DNA of 64,000 nt from Bradyrhizobium australiense (GTDB taxonomy: Bacteria; Pseudomonadota; Alphaproteobacteria; Rhizobiales; Xanthobacteraceae), in assembly GCF_013114825.1 (NCBI RefSeq), contig NZ_JAAVLX010000008.1, positions 295,728-359,727 of the forward strand, in the 5' to 3' direction. The translations under genes and the position numbers were made by a program. The notes under the pieces were generated by a model. That model had not been told where the DNA came from. It was given only the letters and a program-made list of their open reading frames with translations, and did no database searches. Shown here piece by piece: positions 1-8,024 of this stretch. Position 1 is the first letter of the stretch, and each line of letters starts with the position of its first letter.

Positions 1-22
1 CATTCAGGTCTTTGTCAGGCAT
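1..22 (-). CDS. 5' end of a gene running off the left edge
   Basis: An ATG on the reverse strand lies at 20-22 and is preceded by a strong ribosome binding site (GGAGGAAGTC just before ATG). Only the first seven residues (MPDKDLN) are inside the window, so the product cannot be named. It lies 71 bases downstream of the PPC-domain gene on the same strand and could be the next gene of that run. Confidence 0.45.
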
Positions 23-93
23 GACTTCCTCCATTGATGGTGCGCTGACAACATGGGACCGAATGAAATGGTTCCTAGGCCGTTCATCGGATG

Positions 94-546
94 CTATCCG
101 CCCCCGACCTCAAGATCGATCAGGGCAATTCCGAGGTCGGGCCTCTTCTTGCGTCGAAGCGCTGCCGGCGCTTCGGTCAAGATCGCTTCGAGCGTCGGCC
201 TGACGGTTGCTGCCAGCAGATGACCGCCGCGCGTCGAGCCATCAGCAAGGCCGAGCACGACGTGAACGTGCAAGCTGGGCTTGCCATCGTCGCCGGCGGC
301 AACGTCGCCGATCGCGCTGAGGACTTCGCACTGCTCGTCGACCTCGATCTTCCGGTAGCTCTTCGCGGCGACATCGAACCAGCCGACGGTTGCCCGTTCG
401 AAGGCGCCGATCGCGGTCAGTGAGGCCGCCGAAATCCCGGATTCGGCGGCGAACCGGGTGAGCGCGGCAAACGCCTCCTCGCCCGTGTCCAGAATGACCA
501 CGTGAACGTGCGCCTCGTCATCGGCGCCGATACGTTTGCTCTTCAT
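94..546 (-). CDS. PPC-domain (DUF296) DNA-binding-like protein
   Basis: The 150-residue protein matches by eye the PPC/DUF296 fold, known from plant AT-hook proteins and found alone in bacteria. Residues about 12-140 hold the usual landmarks: an AHVHVVILDTGEE strand, the AASLTAIGAFERATVGWFD core, and the HVHVVLGLADGSTRGGHL segment with paired histidines. The bacterial members have no proven role, so DNA binding is family lore only. The start is backed by a GAGGTAGCC site directly before ATG. It follows the PfpI-type gene by 20 bases on the same strand, so the two are probably co-transcribed, which hints at a stress setting. Confidence 0.75.
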   Translation of the reverse strand: MKSKRIGADDEAHVHVVILDTGEEAFAALTRFAAESGISAASLTAIGAFERATVGWFDVAAKSYRKIEVDEQCEVLSAIGDVAAGDDGKPSLHVHVVLGLADGSTRGGHLLAATVRPTLEAILTEAPAALRRKKRPDLGIALIDLEVGGG

Positions 547-566
547 GGCTACCTCGCAATTTGCGG

Positions 567-1127
567 TCAGGCTGCACTGCGCCTGATGTGGCGGCCTTCC
601 CTCACCTCCTCGACGATCTTCGCACTGAACGCTTCGAGATCACCGGGGTTGCGGGACGTAATCACGCCCTGGTCGACCACGACCTCCGAGTCCTCCCATT
701 TGGCACCGGCGTTGGCGACATCGGTCTTGATCGACTTGTAGGAGGTCATCTTTCGTCCCCTGGCGATACCGGTTTCGATCAGGAGCCACGGCGCATGGCA
801 TACGGCAGCGACGATTTTCCCGGCGTCGAAAATATCCCGGATGAACTTGAGCGCTTTCTGTTCCACCCGAAGCAGGTCGGGATTGATCTGCCCGCCAGGC
901 AGCACAACGGCGTCATAGTCCGCAGGTGAAGCCTGATCGAGCGTCTTGTCGACCCCGACCGGCCGTCCCCAGTCCTTCTTGTCCCATCCCCTGATTTCGC
1001 CTGATGCCGGCGAGATCACGTCGACGACTGCGCCGGCTTTCTTGAGCCGATCACGCGGCAATTCGAGTTCCGACTGTTCAAAACCATGCGTTGCCAGAAT
1101 AGCGATTTTCTTTCCGCCGAGATCCAT
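567..1127 (-). CDS. PfpI/DJ-1 family type 1 glutamine amidotransferase-like protein
   Basis: A 186-residue single-domain member of the DJ-1/PfpI superfamily. The N-terminal ILATHGFEQSEL segment carries the conserved acidic residue (Glu18), and AAVCHAPWLL carries the nucleophile elbow with Cys110 and neighbouring His111. VVLPGG at about 74-79 is the usual loop. Family members such as YhbO and PfpI act as stress chaperones, deglycases or proteases, and sequence alone does not separate these. A GGGAGCGCCC ribosome site precedes the ATG. It is the first gene of a short reverse-strand run with the PPC-domain gene 20 bases downstream. Confidence 0.88.
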   Translation of the reverse strand: MDLGGKKIAILATHGFEQSELELPRDRLKKAGAVVDVISPASGEIRGWDKKDWGRPVGVDKTLDQASPADYDAVVLPGGQINPDLLRVEQKALKFIRDIFDAGKIVAAVCHAPWLLIETGIARGRKMTSYKSIKTDVANAGAKWEDSEVVVDQGVITSRNPGDLEAFSAKIVEEVREGRHIRRSAA

Positions 1128-1274
1128 GGGGCGCTCCCTGAGATTGAGCTGTCCCCGTCAATCGGCACTGCAGAGCATCGTTCCCGACGAGCCGACTTCG
1201 GCGCCTTTGGACCGAAAGGCGGGCCGGCGCTGGAACTCGCTGTTCCCCGAAAAGTTCATTAGACGGAGATTGCA

Positions 1275-2192
1275 ATGGAAGTCGAAAGCCGATTGAAGAC
1301 CGCGCTCGATGAATCGAGGCTTCTGATCCTCGGCGCCCAGGTCCTGTTCGGATTTCAGTTCGAGGCTGTGTTCCAGGAGCGCTTTTCGGACATCTCCGAG
1401 GCAAGCCGCTTGATTCATAGCGCGGGGCTCGTGCTGATGTTGATCAGCATCAGCCTCCTGATTGCTCCTTCGCTGTTTCACCAAATTATCTTCCAGGGAG
1501 AGAGCCGGCCCGAAGCCATAGCAACTGCGACGATGCTAGCCGGTGCCAGTCTGCTGCCCTTGACGGTTGGGCTGGGCATATCGGCCTTCGTGACGTTCGA
1601 ATTCCTGTTCGGACGCATGACGGGTGGGGCCGTAGGCCTATCGTTTACCGCAATCGGGCTTGGGTTTCTCTATGGCCTCGGCTTCGCATTGAAACGGAAT
1701 CGGAAGAAGCAAATGCCAGAAACCTCCAACAAGACTTCGCTGAAATCCAAGATCGAGCAGATGCTGACGGAAGCGCGGGTCATCATTCCCGGCGGCCAGG
1801 CCCTCCTCGGGTTTCAACTGGTCGCGACGCTGACAAAAGCGTTCGGCGAACTGCCCGCCCTTTTCAAGTATATTCACTGTGCCGGACTATGCGCCGTCGC
1901 ACTCGCCGTCGTCCTTCTGATGACGCCCGCGGCCGTGCATCGCCTCGCCTTTGACGGAGAAGACGATCCGGAATTTTTCAAGATCGGCTCACGCCTCGTG
2001 ATTGCCGCATCGATACCGCTGGCCATTGGCATATCCTCCGATGTCGCCGTGGTGTTCTTCAAGACAACGCACGATACGGCCATTGCGTTGAGCGCCGGCG
2101 CGGCTGCGCTTGTTGCCTTGCTCGGATTCTGGCTGGTCTATCCCGCCTGGCACCGCGTTCAGTTCAGGACGCGACGCGCGAACCCGGTTTAA
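1275..2192 (+). CDS. Membrane protein made of two DUF6328-like halves
   Basis: This 305-residue protein is a tandem duplication. Residues about 5-140 and 155-290 align: each begins with a soluble helix (LKTALDESRLLILGAQVLFGF; IEQMLTEARVIIPGGQALLGF), then IHSAGL or IHCAGL, a membrane helix, a P-[SA]-[LA]-[FV]-H segment before an acidic loop, and two further helices. Each half carries roughly three or four membrane segments. The single-unit form resembles the uncharacterised bacterial DUF6328 family, and I know no function for it. GGAGATTGCA precedes the ATG. It stands divergent from the PfpI-type gene with about 150 bases between them. Confidence 0.75.
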   Translation: MEVESRLKTALDESRLLILGAQVLFGFQFEAVFQERFSDISEASRLIHSAGLVLMLISISLLIAPSLFHQIIFQGESRPEAIATATMLAGASLLPLTVGLGISAFVTFEFLFGRMTGGAVGLSFTAIGLGFLYGLGFALKRNRKKQMPETSNKTSLKSKIEQMLTEARVIIPGGQALLGFQLVATLTKAFGELPALFKYIHCAGLCAVALAVVLLMTPAAVHRLAFDGEDDPEFFKIGSRLVIAASIPLAIGISSDVAVVFFKTTHDTAIALSAGAAALVALLGFWLVYPAWHRVQFRTRRANPV

Positions 2193-2506
2193 TCTCTCGG
2201 CTCGCCGCGTGGAGATTGGGAATCCGGCGATGAGGAAAAAAGCGCGGAAGTCCGACCGCGAGAGGCGGAAAAGCCGCGATCGGCCGTGCGCGGAAGTCGG
2301 ACGGGCATACGCGTCAGGAACTCTACGTCAGGGCAAGGCGACGCCATATCGAAGAACGATCAAAAATGACGAAGCGGCAGCTTGAGAACGCACTTGGATG
2401 CGTTGACCGCTTGGCCGGCTCGGCGACCGAGCCTATTGTGAGATATCGACCCGGCTATGTCGGCAACTGGATAGACCTGAGATCGGTCCACGCGCAATTT
2501 TTTTTC

Positions 2507-2731
2507 ATGGCCAGGCCCGATCCGGAGCTGCTCCCTCTTCCATCTCCGCGCTGTCCAAACTGCGCAGCGAGAATGACCGCTGTTGCCGTCTCCATTGGTT
2601 CGGACGGGCTGGAGCACCGCACATTCGAATGCAGAACATGCCATCATTCCGAGATAAGAACGTTGGACGCTGATCCCATCAAGCCAGACGCCGTGACTTC
2701 GACCAAAAGCGCGTCGCGATCACCTGACTAG
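2507..2731 (+). CDS. Small zinc-ribbon-like hypothetical protein
   Basis: A 74-residue protein with two Cys pairs, CPNC near residue 16 and CRTC near residue 43, spaced as in a zinc ribbon; this is seen directly. The rest is polar with no membrane segment, and the C-terminal tail is low-complexity. The reading frame is open further upstream to an ATG at 2366, but composition changes around 2507 and the compact ribbon begins there, so I prefer the inner start although it has no clear ribosome site. Function unknown. Confidence 0.5.
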   Translation: MARPDPELLPLPSPRCPNCAARMTAVAVSIGSDGLEHRTFECRTCHHSEIRTLDADPIKPDAVTSTKSASRSPD

Positions 2732-2763
2732 ATTGACGACCATTTCGCAAGCGGATTGTAATT

Positions 2764-3501
2764 TCAATCCTTCTGAGGTGCGTGATCAGAGCCGCTATTG
2801 CGTTTGCGCCCCAGCAACCGATCGTAATTGTCACGAACCGTCTCATAGCACTCGCAGGCGCTTTCTCGCAGCGCTTCCACGTCGGTGATCTCGATCTTGC
2901 CCCGCCGGTATCGGATCATTCCAGCCGCTTGCAGCATATGCGCCACCGGCGAAACGGTCGTTCGCCGGACACCCAGCATCTCCGCGAGAAACTCCTGTGT
3001 GAAGGGGAGCGTATCGCTTCCCGACAGGTCGCGCGCCCGCAGCAGCCATCGGCACAACCGTGCCGTCGAATCGTGAAGGATGTTGCAGGCGGCGGATTGC
3101 TGCGCCTGGGCATAAACCGTCTGCTCGTGACTGATGACCGTCGAAAGCATGCCGGGGCGGTCAAGCATCACGCGCTTGAATGTGTCGGGCTCACAGAGCA
3201 CCCCATGTCCGCCGATTTGAACGATCGCGCGATTTAAGGCCAGCTTGCCGTCCAAGGCTGCCGAAGCGCCGACGACACCGTCGCGGCCAACCATAGCGGC
3301 TTCAACGGTTTCTCCGCTCTCGAGCAGCACCACGAGGGAGACCACCGCGTCAAATGGAAAGTAAACCCCGCTAATCTTCTCCCCGGCCTCGTGCAGTATT
3401 TTGGTGGACTCCAGTGCGACCGGCCTGAGGTGAGGCCGCAGTACCTCCAGGTCCGGCGGGTCAAACGACGACAGCAGCAGATTGCTCGAAAATGATTGCA
3501 T
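2764..3501 (-). CDS. Crp/Fnr family transcriptional regulator
   Basis: A 245-residue regulator. Residues about 5-150 form a cyclic-nucleotide-binding-like barrel (HEAGEKISGVYFPFDAVVS, then ESGETVEAAMVGRDGVVG), and about 160-225 form the C-terminal winged helix (FTQEFLAEMLGVRRTTVS is the recognition helix-turn-helix). It lacks the N-terminal Cys cluster of FNR, so it is not an iron-sulfur oxygen sensor of that type. The barrel also lacks a clear cAMP-binding Arg-Ser pair, so its ligand is unknown. Such short Crp-like regulators are numerous in Bradyrhizobium. A GGGAGCCCTC site precedes the ATG. Its target is not evident; the next gene is 740 bases away. Confidence 0.85.
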   Translation of the reverse strand: MQSFSSNLLLSSFDPPDLEVLRPHLRPVALESTKILHEAGEKISGVYFPFDAVVSLVVLLESGETVEAAMVGRDGVVGASAALDGKLALNRAIVQIGGHGVLCEPDTFKRVMLDRPGMLSTVISHEQTVYAQAQQSAACNILHDSTARLCRWLLRARDLSGSDTLPFTQEFLAEMLGVRRTTVSPVAHMLQAAGMIRYRRGKIEITDVEALRESACECYETVRDNYDRLLGRKRNSGSDHAPQKD

Positions 3502-4242
3502 GAGGGCTCCCGGAATGGCGGGAGCACTTTCTGTCTCTCAGTCACGCGGCTGCCGGAGGGTACCGTTGATATCGAACGCTATCCTTTTCGCGGGAGTGGC
3601 GTCTGTCCGGCACCCGACATTGCTAGCCCTCCACGCTCAACCGCGAGGCGCCAAACCTCGATCGTTGCAGGCTGGAAAAAGGGCCCCGACGCAATCGGCG
3701 CGCCGGGGCCATTAAGAATTGTCGTCTCCGGGAGGGAAAGACGACGAACCAGAAACGACGGATGGGCTGACACCGTTCCGATTTTTTGCCCAATGTCTCC
3801 GGAAGCGGCAGACGCCCGTGCAACTGCCGCAACGTATTGCTTGAAAGCTGGTGCGGGAGTTGTTCGCGCTGAACATGTCTTGCGTATATTCTCCCGAGAC
3901 TCTCGCTCTCGTTATACCCAGCCTTGCCGCCATGCATCCGCGTCCTTTGTTGCAATAGAGTCAAGAAGAACGTGGAAGGCCTGGACGAAGCCGGCCATGA
4001 AGATGAGTCCCATTCAAGCGGTTGGATGCGCCTGAAAAATGCTCTACGCATCGATGGATTCTCAGCGCGCGAAACCTGACTGGCCGGCTACGCAATACTG
4101 ATGCGCTTTGCGAATTGAGCGCCTTTGGCGGAACAGAAGCTGGAACTGAAACCTCACATCCGTTTGAAACGAGCCGATCACGATATCGGAACCGTCGTTG
4201 GCGCCACCGGTTGGCCCGATGTCACTACAACGGAGGCAACTC
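3502..4242. other. Gene-poor stretch between Crp-like regulator and small secreted gene
   Basis: About 740 bases with open frames on both strands, but none has a ribosome site, a recognisable motif or convincing composition. It should hold the divergent promoters for both neighbours. GGAGGCAAC at 4232-4240 is the ribosome site of the downstream gene. Confidence 0.5.
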
Positions 4243-4593
4243 ATGAACTTGAAGCTCCTAACTGCAGCCGCGGTTCTTTCCACTGCAGTCGCAGCGCCGG
4301 CACTGGCGCAGGATCCTCACGGACGATCGGATGCCATCCGCCAACCGCAAACCCAGGACCGTGTCTATCATCGGCACAGCGGATTCTGGCCGGGTGAAAT
4401 AGCCGCTGGCGTGGTTGGCGGCGCGATCGGCACGGCCGGCGCAATTGCGACGGCGCCATTCCGAAACGACGTCTACGCTTACAATGATGGCTACTACGGG
4501 CGTCGCTACTATGGCGGCTACAATAATGGCTTCGTCTGTCAGCCCGGAACGACGTTCATCGGTGAGGACGGCCGGCGTCATATCTGCCAGTAG
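4243..4593 (+). CDS. Small secreted protein with C-terminal RRH-Cys motif
   Basis: The 116-residue product begins with a clear Sec signal peptide (hydrophobic core LLTAAAVLSTAVAAPALA, cleavage likely after ALAQ). The middle holds a Gly-Ala-rich hydrophobic stretch (GEIAAGVVGGAIGTAGAIAT) that may touch the membrane, then a Tyr-Gly-Asn-rich segment. The last 20 residues carry Cys, FIGEDGRRH and a final Cys. The same ending occurs in the secreted protein at 15054-15311, so the two share a module. The start is set by GGAGG eight bases before ATG. A terminator follows. Function unknown; periplasmic or cell-surface by inference. Confidence 0.8.
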   Translation: MNLKLLTAAAVLSTAVAAPALAQDPHGRSDAIRQPQTQDRVYHRHSGFWPGEIAAGVVGGAIGTAGAIATAPFRNDVYAYNDGYYGRRYYGGYNNGFVCQPGTTFIGEDGRRHICQ

Positions 4594-4613
4594 CTAACGT
4601 AACGGGTATTTAA

Positions 4614-4646
4614 GAAGAGGCGGTCCAACACCGCCTCTTCTCTTTT
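4614..4646. terminator. Rho-independent terminator, probably bidirectional
   Basis: A perfect stem, GAAGAGGCGGT at 4614-4624 with ACCGCCTCTTC at 4630-4640, has a five-base loop and is followed by TCTTTT. It lies between two convergent genes (ending at 4593 and 4668) and can serve both. Confidence 0.85.
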
Positions 4647-4667
4647 GTAAGGCGATTGCCCGAATAT

Positions 4668-4949
4668 CTAGCGATTGCCTGAAGCCTTCTTCTTTCCAGG
4701 CGGATCGCCGCCGCGGTCGACCCGGCTCACGCGCTGGGCGCGGTCCTTGTCCTTGGGCTGCTCCTGTCCTCGTTGATCGCGGACGATGCCCTGATCATCG
4801 CTACCATCGGACGATCCGGGATCAGTCGATTCGGGCTCTGTCGCTTGCCGCTGCTGCTCCTTGCCTTCCCGGACCAGCAGTTCGTCGCCGAGCATTTGCC
4901 CGATGATCTGTTTGGTCTGAGCCTCAGCCTTCTCATGGAACTTGCTCAT
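4668..4949 (-). CDS. Small charged hypothetical protein, CsbD-like N-terminus
   Basis: A 93-residue, very hydrophilic protein rich in Asp, Glu, Gln, Lys and Arg with no membrane segment. Its first 30 residues (KFHEKAEAQTKQIIGQMLGD) resemble the start of CsbD-like stress proteins, but the rest is disordered, so this is only a suggestion. The frame is open to 5075; I chose 4949 because AAGGAGG lies eight bases upstream. It converges with the secreted gene at 4243 and shares its terminator. Confidence 0.6.
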   Translation of the reverse strand: MSKFHEKAEAQTKQIIGQMLGDELLVREGKEQQRQATEPESTDPGSSDGSDDQGIVRDQRGQEQPKDKDRAQRVSRVDRGGDPPGKKKASGNR

Positions 4950-5147
4950 GGCGGGCCTCCTTCCATCGAAGAACGACGTCAGGCTGCAATGTTTCCATGT
5001 GTTTCCAAACAGGACTTTTGCTGGGCCGCGCCAGTGTTTCCCGCTCTTGAGACCGGTTCCGCACAAATGTAACAATCCCGTCGCAGAGCAAAACTAAACG
5101 GGAGCGACGGCGAACCGCCGAACCGCTTTCCTGTGGGGGAGAACCTG

Positions 5148-6998
5148 ATGCGCCGCACCATCGTGTTGCTGTCCGCCGGCCTGATCGCGCTTGTCGCCGG
5201 TTCAGCGTCCGCGCAAAACGCCACGCCGCGCAACCTGATCCTGTTCGTGCCGGACGGTTTGCGCGGACGCATCGTGACGCCGCAGACCGCGCCCGCGATG
5301 GCCGAACTGCGCGACAAGGGTGCCAACTTCCAGAACTCGCATTCGCTGTTTCCGACCTTCACCATGGCGAACGGCTCGGCGATGGCGAGCGGCCATTACC
5401 TTGGCGATACCGGCACCTTCAGCAACACGATCTACACCGGCCGTCCGATCGCCCACTCCAACAACACCGTCACGCCATTCCTCGAAGTCAACCCCGTGCT
5501 TCTCGAGGTCGACGAGCATTTCGGCGGCGACTATTTGAACGAAGAGACGCTTCTGAAGATGGCGCGCGAGAGGGGTTACAGCACCGCGGCCATCGGCAAG
5601 CACGGTCCCACCTTCATCTTCGACCATACGGACAAGGTCGGTGCGGCCGGCCTGCATTCGATCATCATCGACGACGCTACGGGCAGCAAGAACGGCGTCC
5701 CCCTTTCCGACGAAATGAAGGAGGCTTTGACCAAGGCCAACCTGCCGCTGGCGACGCCCTCACGCGGCGAGAACGGCAAGGCCGGCGACGCCAAGACGCC
5801 GGGCACGACGATAGCGAACGTTGCGCAACAAGCTTACATGGCCGACGTCGCAGCCAAGGTCGTGCTGCCGATGTTCAAGGCGCGCAACAAGCCGTTCGTG
5901 CTGGTATTCTGGTCGCGCGACCCGGACGGCAGCCAGCACAACACCGGCGACAGCCTCAACACCATCACGCCCGGCATCAACGGGCCGACCTCGATGGCCG
6001 GCATCAGAAACGCCGACAACAATCTCGCCCAGCTCCGCAAGGCGCTGGACGAGCTCGGCCTCGCCGCGTCGACCAACATCATCGTCTCCTCCGATCACGG
6101 CTTCTCGACGATCTCGAAGGAAAGCAAGACCAGCCCCGCGGCAAAGATCTCCTACGAAGACACGCCGAAGGATTTCCTGCCGATGGGCTTCGTTGCCATC
6201 GATCTGGCGAAGGCGTTGAACCTGCCGCTGTTCGACCCCAACGACAAGAACGCCCGCGTGGCCGACAACGCTCATCCCCGGGCGGGCAACGGCTTGATCG
6301 GGAAGGATCCGGCGAAGCCCGACGTTGTGGTCGCGACCAACGGCGGATCGGACCTGATCTATATCCCGGCCAAGGAGCGCAAGCTCGCGGACCGCGTCAT
6401 CAAGGCGCTGCTGGAACAGGACTACGTCAGCGGCCTCTTTGTCGATGACGAGCTCGGAAATTTCCCAGGCACGCTGCCGATGTCGCAGCTCGGCCTCAAA
6501 GGCAAGGCCGTCGTGCCGCACCCGTCGATCGTAGTCAACTTCCGCTCCTGGTCGTCAGGTTGCGACGAGCCGACCAACTGCTCGGTCCAGATTGCTGATA
6601 CCGTGCTGCGTCAGGGCCAGGGCATGCATGGCAGCTTCAGCCGCGGCGACACCTTGAATTTCACAGCGGCGATCGGGCCCGACTTCAAATCGAGCTATGT
6701 CGATCCCCTCCCCGTCAGCAACGCGGACGTCGGCGCCACTGCGGCAAAGCTCCTGGGACTCACGCAAAAGTCCAAGGGCAAACTGATCGGCCGCGTCATG
6801 ACCGAAGCGATGCCCAATGGCGCAACGCCCAAGGCCTATGCCGGCACCGTGACGTCAAAACCGTCGGCGAACGGCCTGCGCACCGTGCTGAACTTCCAGC
6901 GCGTCGGCTCGCAGCGCTATTTCGACGCGGCGGGCTTTCCGGGCCGCACGCTTGGGCTGGAAGTGAACGGCGGAAAACAGAAAACGGCCGGGAAATAA
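5148..6998 (+). CDS. Secreted alkaline phosphatase / nucleotide pyrophosphatase superfamily protein
   Basis: A 616-residue exported enzyme. A signal peptide (LLSAGLIALVAGSASAQ) is followed by NLILFVPDGLRG, the metal-binding Asp strand of the alkaline phosphatase superfamily, and FPTFTMANGSAMASGHYLG, where the nucleophile Thr is expected. SSDHGFSTI at about 320 is the second metal site, and a later HGSFSRGDT supplies another His. The order is that of type I phosphodiesterase and nucleotide pyrophosphatase-like proteins; the substrate is unknown. The ATG at 5148 is preferred over one at 5133 because GGGGGAGAA lies just before it. It stands alone, transcribed rightward. Confidence 0.85.
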   Translation: MRRTIVLLSAGLIALVAGSASAQNATPRNLILFVPDGLRGRIVTPQTAPAMAELRDKGANFQNSHSLFPTFTMANGSAMASGHYLGDTGTFSNTIYTGRPIAHSNNTVTPFLEVNPVLLEVDEHFGGDYLNEETLLKMARERGYSTAAIGKHGPTFIFDHTDKVGAAGLHSIIIDDATGSKNGVPLSDEMKEALTKANLPLATPSRGENGKAGDAKTPGTTIANVAQQAYMADVAAKVVLPMFKARNKPFVLVFWSRDPDGSQHNTGDSLNTITPGINGPTSMAGIRNADNNLAQLRKALDELGLAASTNIIVSSDHGFSTISKESKTSPAAKISYEDTPKDFLPMGFVAIDLAKALNLPLFDPNDKNARVADNAHPRAGNGLIGKDPAKPDVVVATNGGSDLIYIPAKERKLADRVIKALLEQDYVSGLFVDDELGNFPGTLPMSQLGLKGKAVVPHPSIVVNFRSWSSGCDEPTNCSVQIADTVLRQGQGMHGSFSRGDTLNFTAAIGPDFKSSYVDPLPVSNADVGATAAKLLGLTQKSKGKLIGRVMTEAMPNGATPKAYAGTVTSKPSANGLRTVLNFQRVGSQRYFDAAGFPGRTLGLEVNGGKQKTAGK

Positions 6999-7017
6999 CC
7001 CCGCCGCTTGTATCTGG

Positions 7018-7197
7018 CTATCCGATGAGCCAATGCCCCTTGTGGATGTCGAACTTCACCAGACCTTCGTCGCGCATTTTCAGAAGCAGGGATTGGCAGG
7101 CTTCCTCATTCGGGAGATTGGCCCGCCTCATGACTTGATAGGCCTTGAGCGGCTTCTCGCGGAGCGCATTCAGGATATTCTCGCGATCTTTCAGCAT
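7018..7197 (-). CDS. 59-residue winged-helix-like hypothetical protein
   Basis: Short reverse-strand gene, ATG at 7195-7197 and TAG at 7018-7020, with an AGGA-type site about seven bases upstream. The product begins MLKDRENILNALREKPLK, continues with AYQVMRRANLPNEEAC and SLLLKMRDEGLVKFD, and ends with a hydrophobic strand. That is the helix / helix-turn-helix / wing layout of small winged-helix domains, so a DNA-binding role is a reasonable guess. It is the last of three short genes on this strand (7741 to 7018). Confidence 0.6.
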   Translation of the reverse strand: MLKDRENILNALREKPLKAYQVMRRANLPNEEACQSLLLKMRDEGLVKFDIHKGHWLIG

Positions 7198-7239
7198 GAC
7201 TGGTCCTGCAATCCAAAACTGGCGTTCATGATGAACTGC

Positions 7240-7476
7240 TCAGGCGATGACGAGTTTGATCTGGCCGTCTTCAAGATTTCCCGCTGCGAGCGCGTCGCGG
7301 GCCATCTTTTCGATAACAGGCCAATTTGCGAGAAGATACTTTTGGGCCAGCGCCTTCGTCGGCAGCTCGGTTTGCAGAATGCAGCGCTGCCGCGCATTCC
7401 CGTTCGCGATCTGAAAGGACACCGCTTGCGGCCCTTCGGTGATCTCTTGTTCGGTGGGCTTGGCAGCTATCCGCAT
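7240..7476 (-). CDS. Small hypothetical protein (78 residues)
   Basis: The product is soluble and mixed in charge, with the phrase GPQAVSFQIANGNARQRCIL followed by two helices (LPTKALAQKYLLANWPVIEKMARDAL) and a short C-terminal strand. I recognise no family. AAAGGA lies before the ATG. It sits 42 bases upstream of the 59-residue winged-helix-like gene on the same strand, so they may be one transcript. Confidence 0.6.
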   Translation of the reverse strand: MRIAAKPTEQEITEGPQAVSFQIANGNARQRCILQTELPTKALAQKYLLANWPVIEKMARDALAAGNLEDGQIKLVIA

Positions 7477-7591
7477 CCGCTATCCTTTGTGAACGTCTGA
7501 TTGGGCCAAGCTGTCGGGATCGGGCATCAGCCGCCGCGCCTTGGTCCGTTTGTTGGTTATTGCGAATGAGCGGCGAGCCGCTGGCGGCCAG

Positions 7592-7741
7592 CTAGGGCTG
7601 ATCGTCGTCGGCCTTTGGGGAGTCTTTCGGCCCGTGATCCGCGATCGGCTGCGTGTTGCGGACCGCCTCGGCCAGCATCAGGCGCAACTCATCCTTCGTC
7701 ATCGGTGGTTGCCGCGTGGTCGATGATTTCCATTGTGCCAT
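7592..7741 (-). CDS. Possible 49-residue protein related to a GcrA-like C-terminal tail
   Basis: Runs from ATG at 7739-7741 to TAG at 7592-7594. The middle, TKDELRLMLAEAVRNTQ, resembles the C-terminus of the GcrA-like protein at 33888-34217 (TKRQLYAMLVDAVRNTG): 10 of 17 positions agree. No clear ribosome site is visible, so it may be a real small gene or a remnant. It leads the run of three short genes. Confidence 0.4.
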   Translation of the reverse strand: MAQWKSSTTRQPPMTKDELRLMLAEAVRNTQPIADHGPKDSPKADDDQP

Positions 7742-7887
7742 GAGTGCCCATATGGGGATGCCGGGGTGAGATTTAAACCCCTGATTCGCCCTATCAGTGT
7801 TCCAGCACGTTTTTTAGCCCGGTGTCTGATTTGAAAATCGCGGCAACGGCCGCCGCGTCGCTGGTGGGATTACTGAGCTTGGCCGAT

Positions 7888-7915
7888 GGACTGCTTCGCT
7901 TCGCTCGCAATGACG
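7888..7915. repeat. Half copy of the CATTGCGAG-type intergenic repeat
   Basis: ACTGCTTCGCTTCGCTCGCAATGACG matches one arm of the complete palindromic repeat at 44333-44418. It lies between genes. Confidence 0.65.
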
Positions 7916-7964
7916 CTGATGGAGCGCAGCATGCTGGATACCTCGCATGCGCGGATCAAGACAC

Positions 7965-7997
7965 CTAAACAAAAACGGCGGGGCTCTACCCCGCCGT
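7965..7997 (-). terminator. Rho-independent terminator for the reverse-strand gene at 8025
   Basis: Read on the reverse strand: a stem of ACGGCGGGG and CCCCGCCGT around a five-base loop, followed by TTTTTGTTT. It sits 28 bases after the stop of the 8025-8594 gene. Confidence 0.85.
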
Positions 7998-8024
7998 CCC
8001 GAAACCAATCATCGCCGAGTGGAC

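Noticed and set aside
3496..4051. Long open frames on both strands next to the Crp-like regulator
   Set aside because: They overlap each other, lack ribosome sites and show no family features.
5760..6521. A 253-codon reverse frame over the phosphatase-like gene
   Set aside because: Antisense shadow of a high-GC gene with no ribosome site; composition is typical of shadows.
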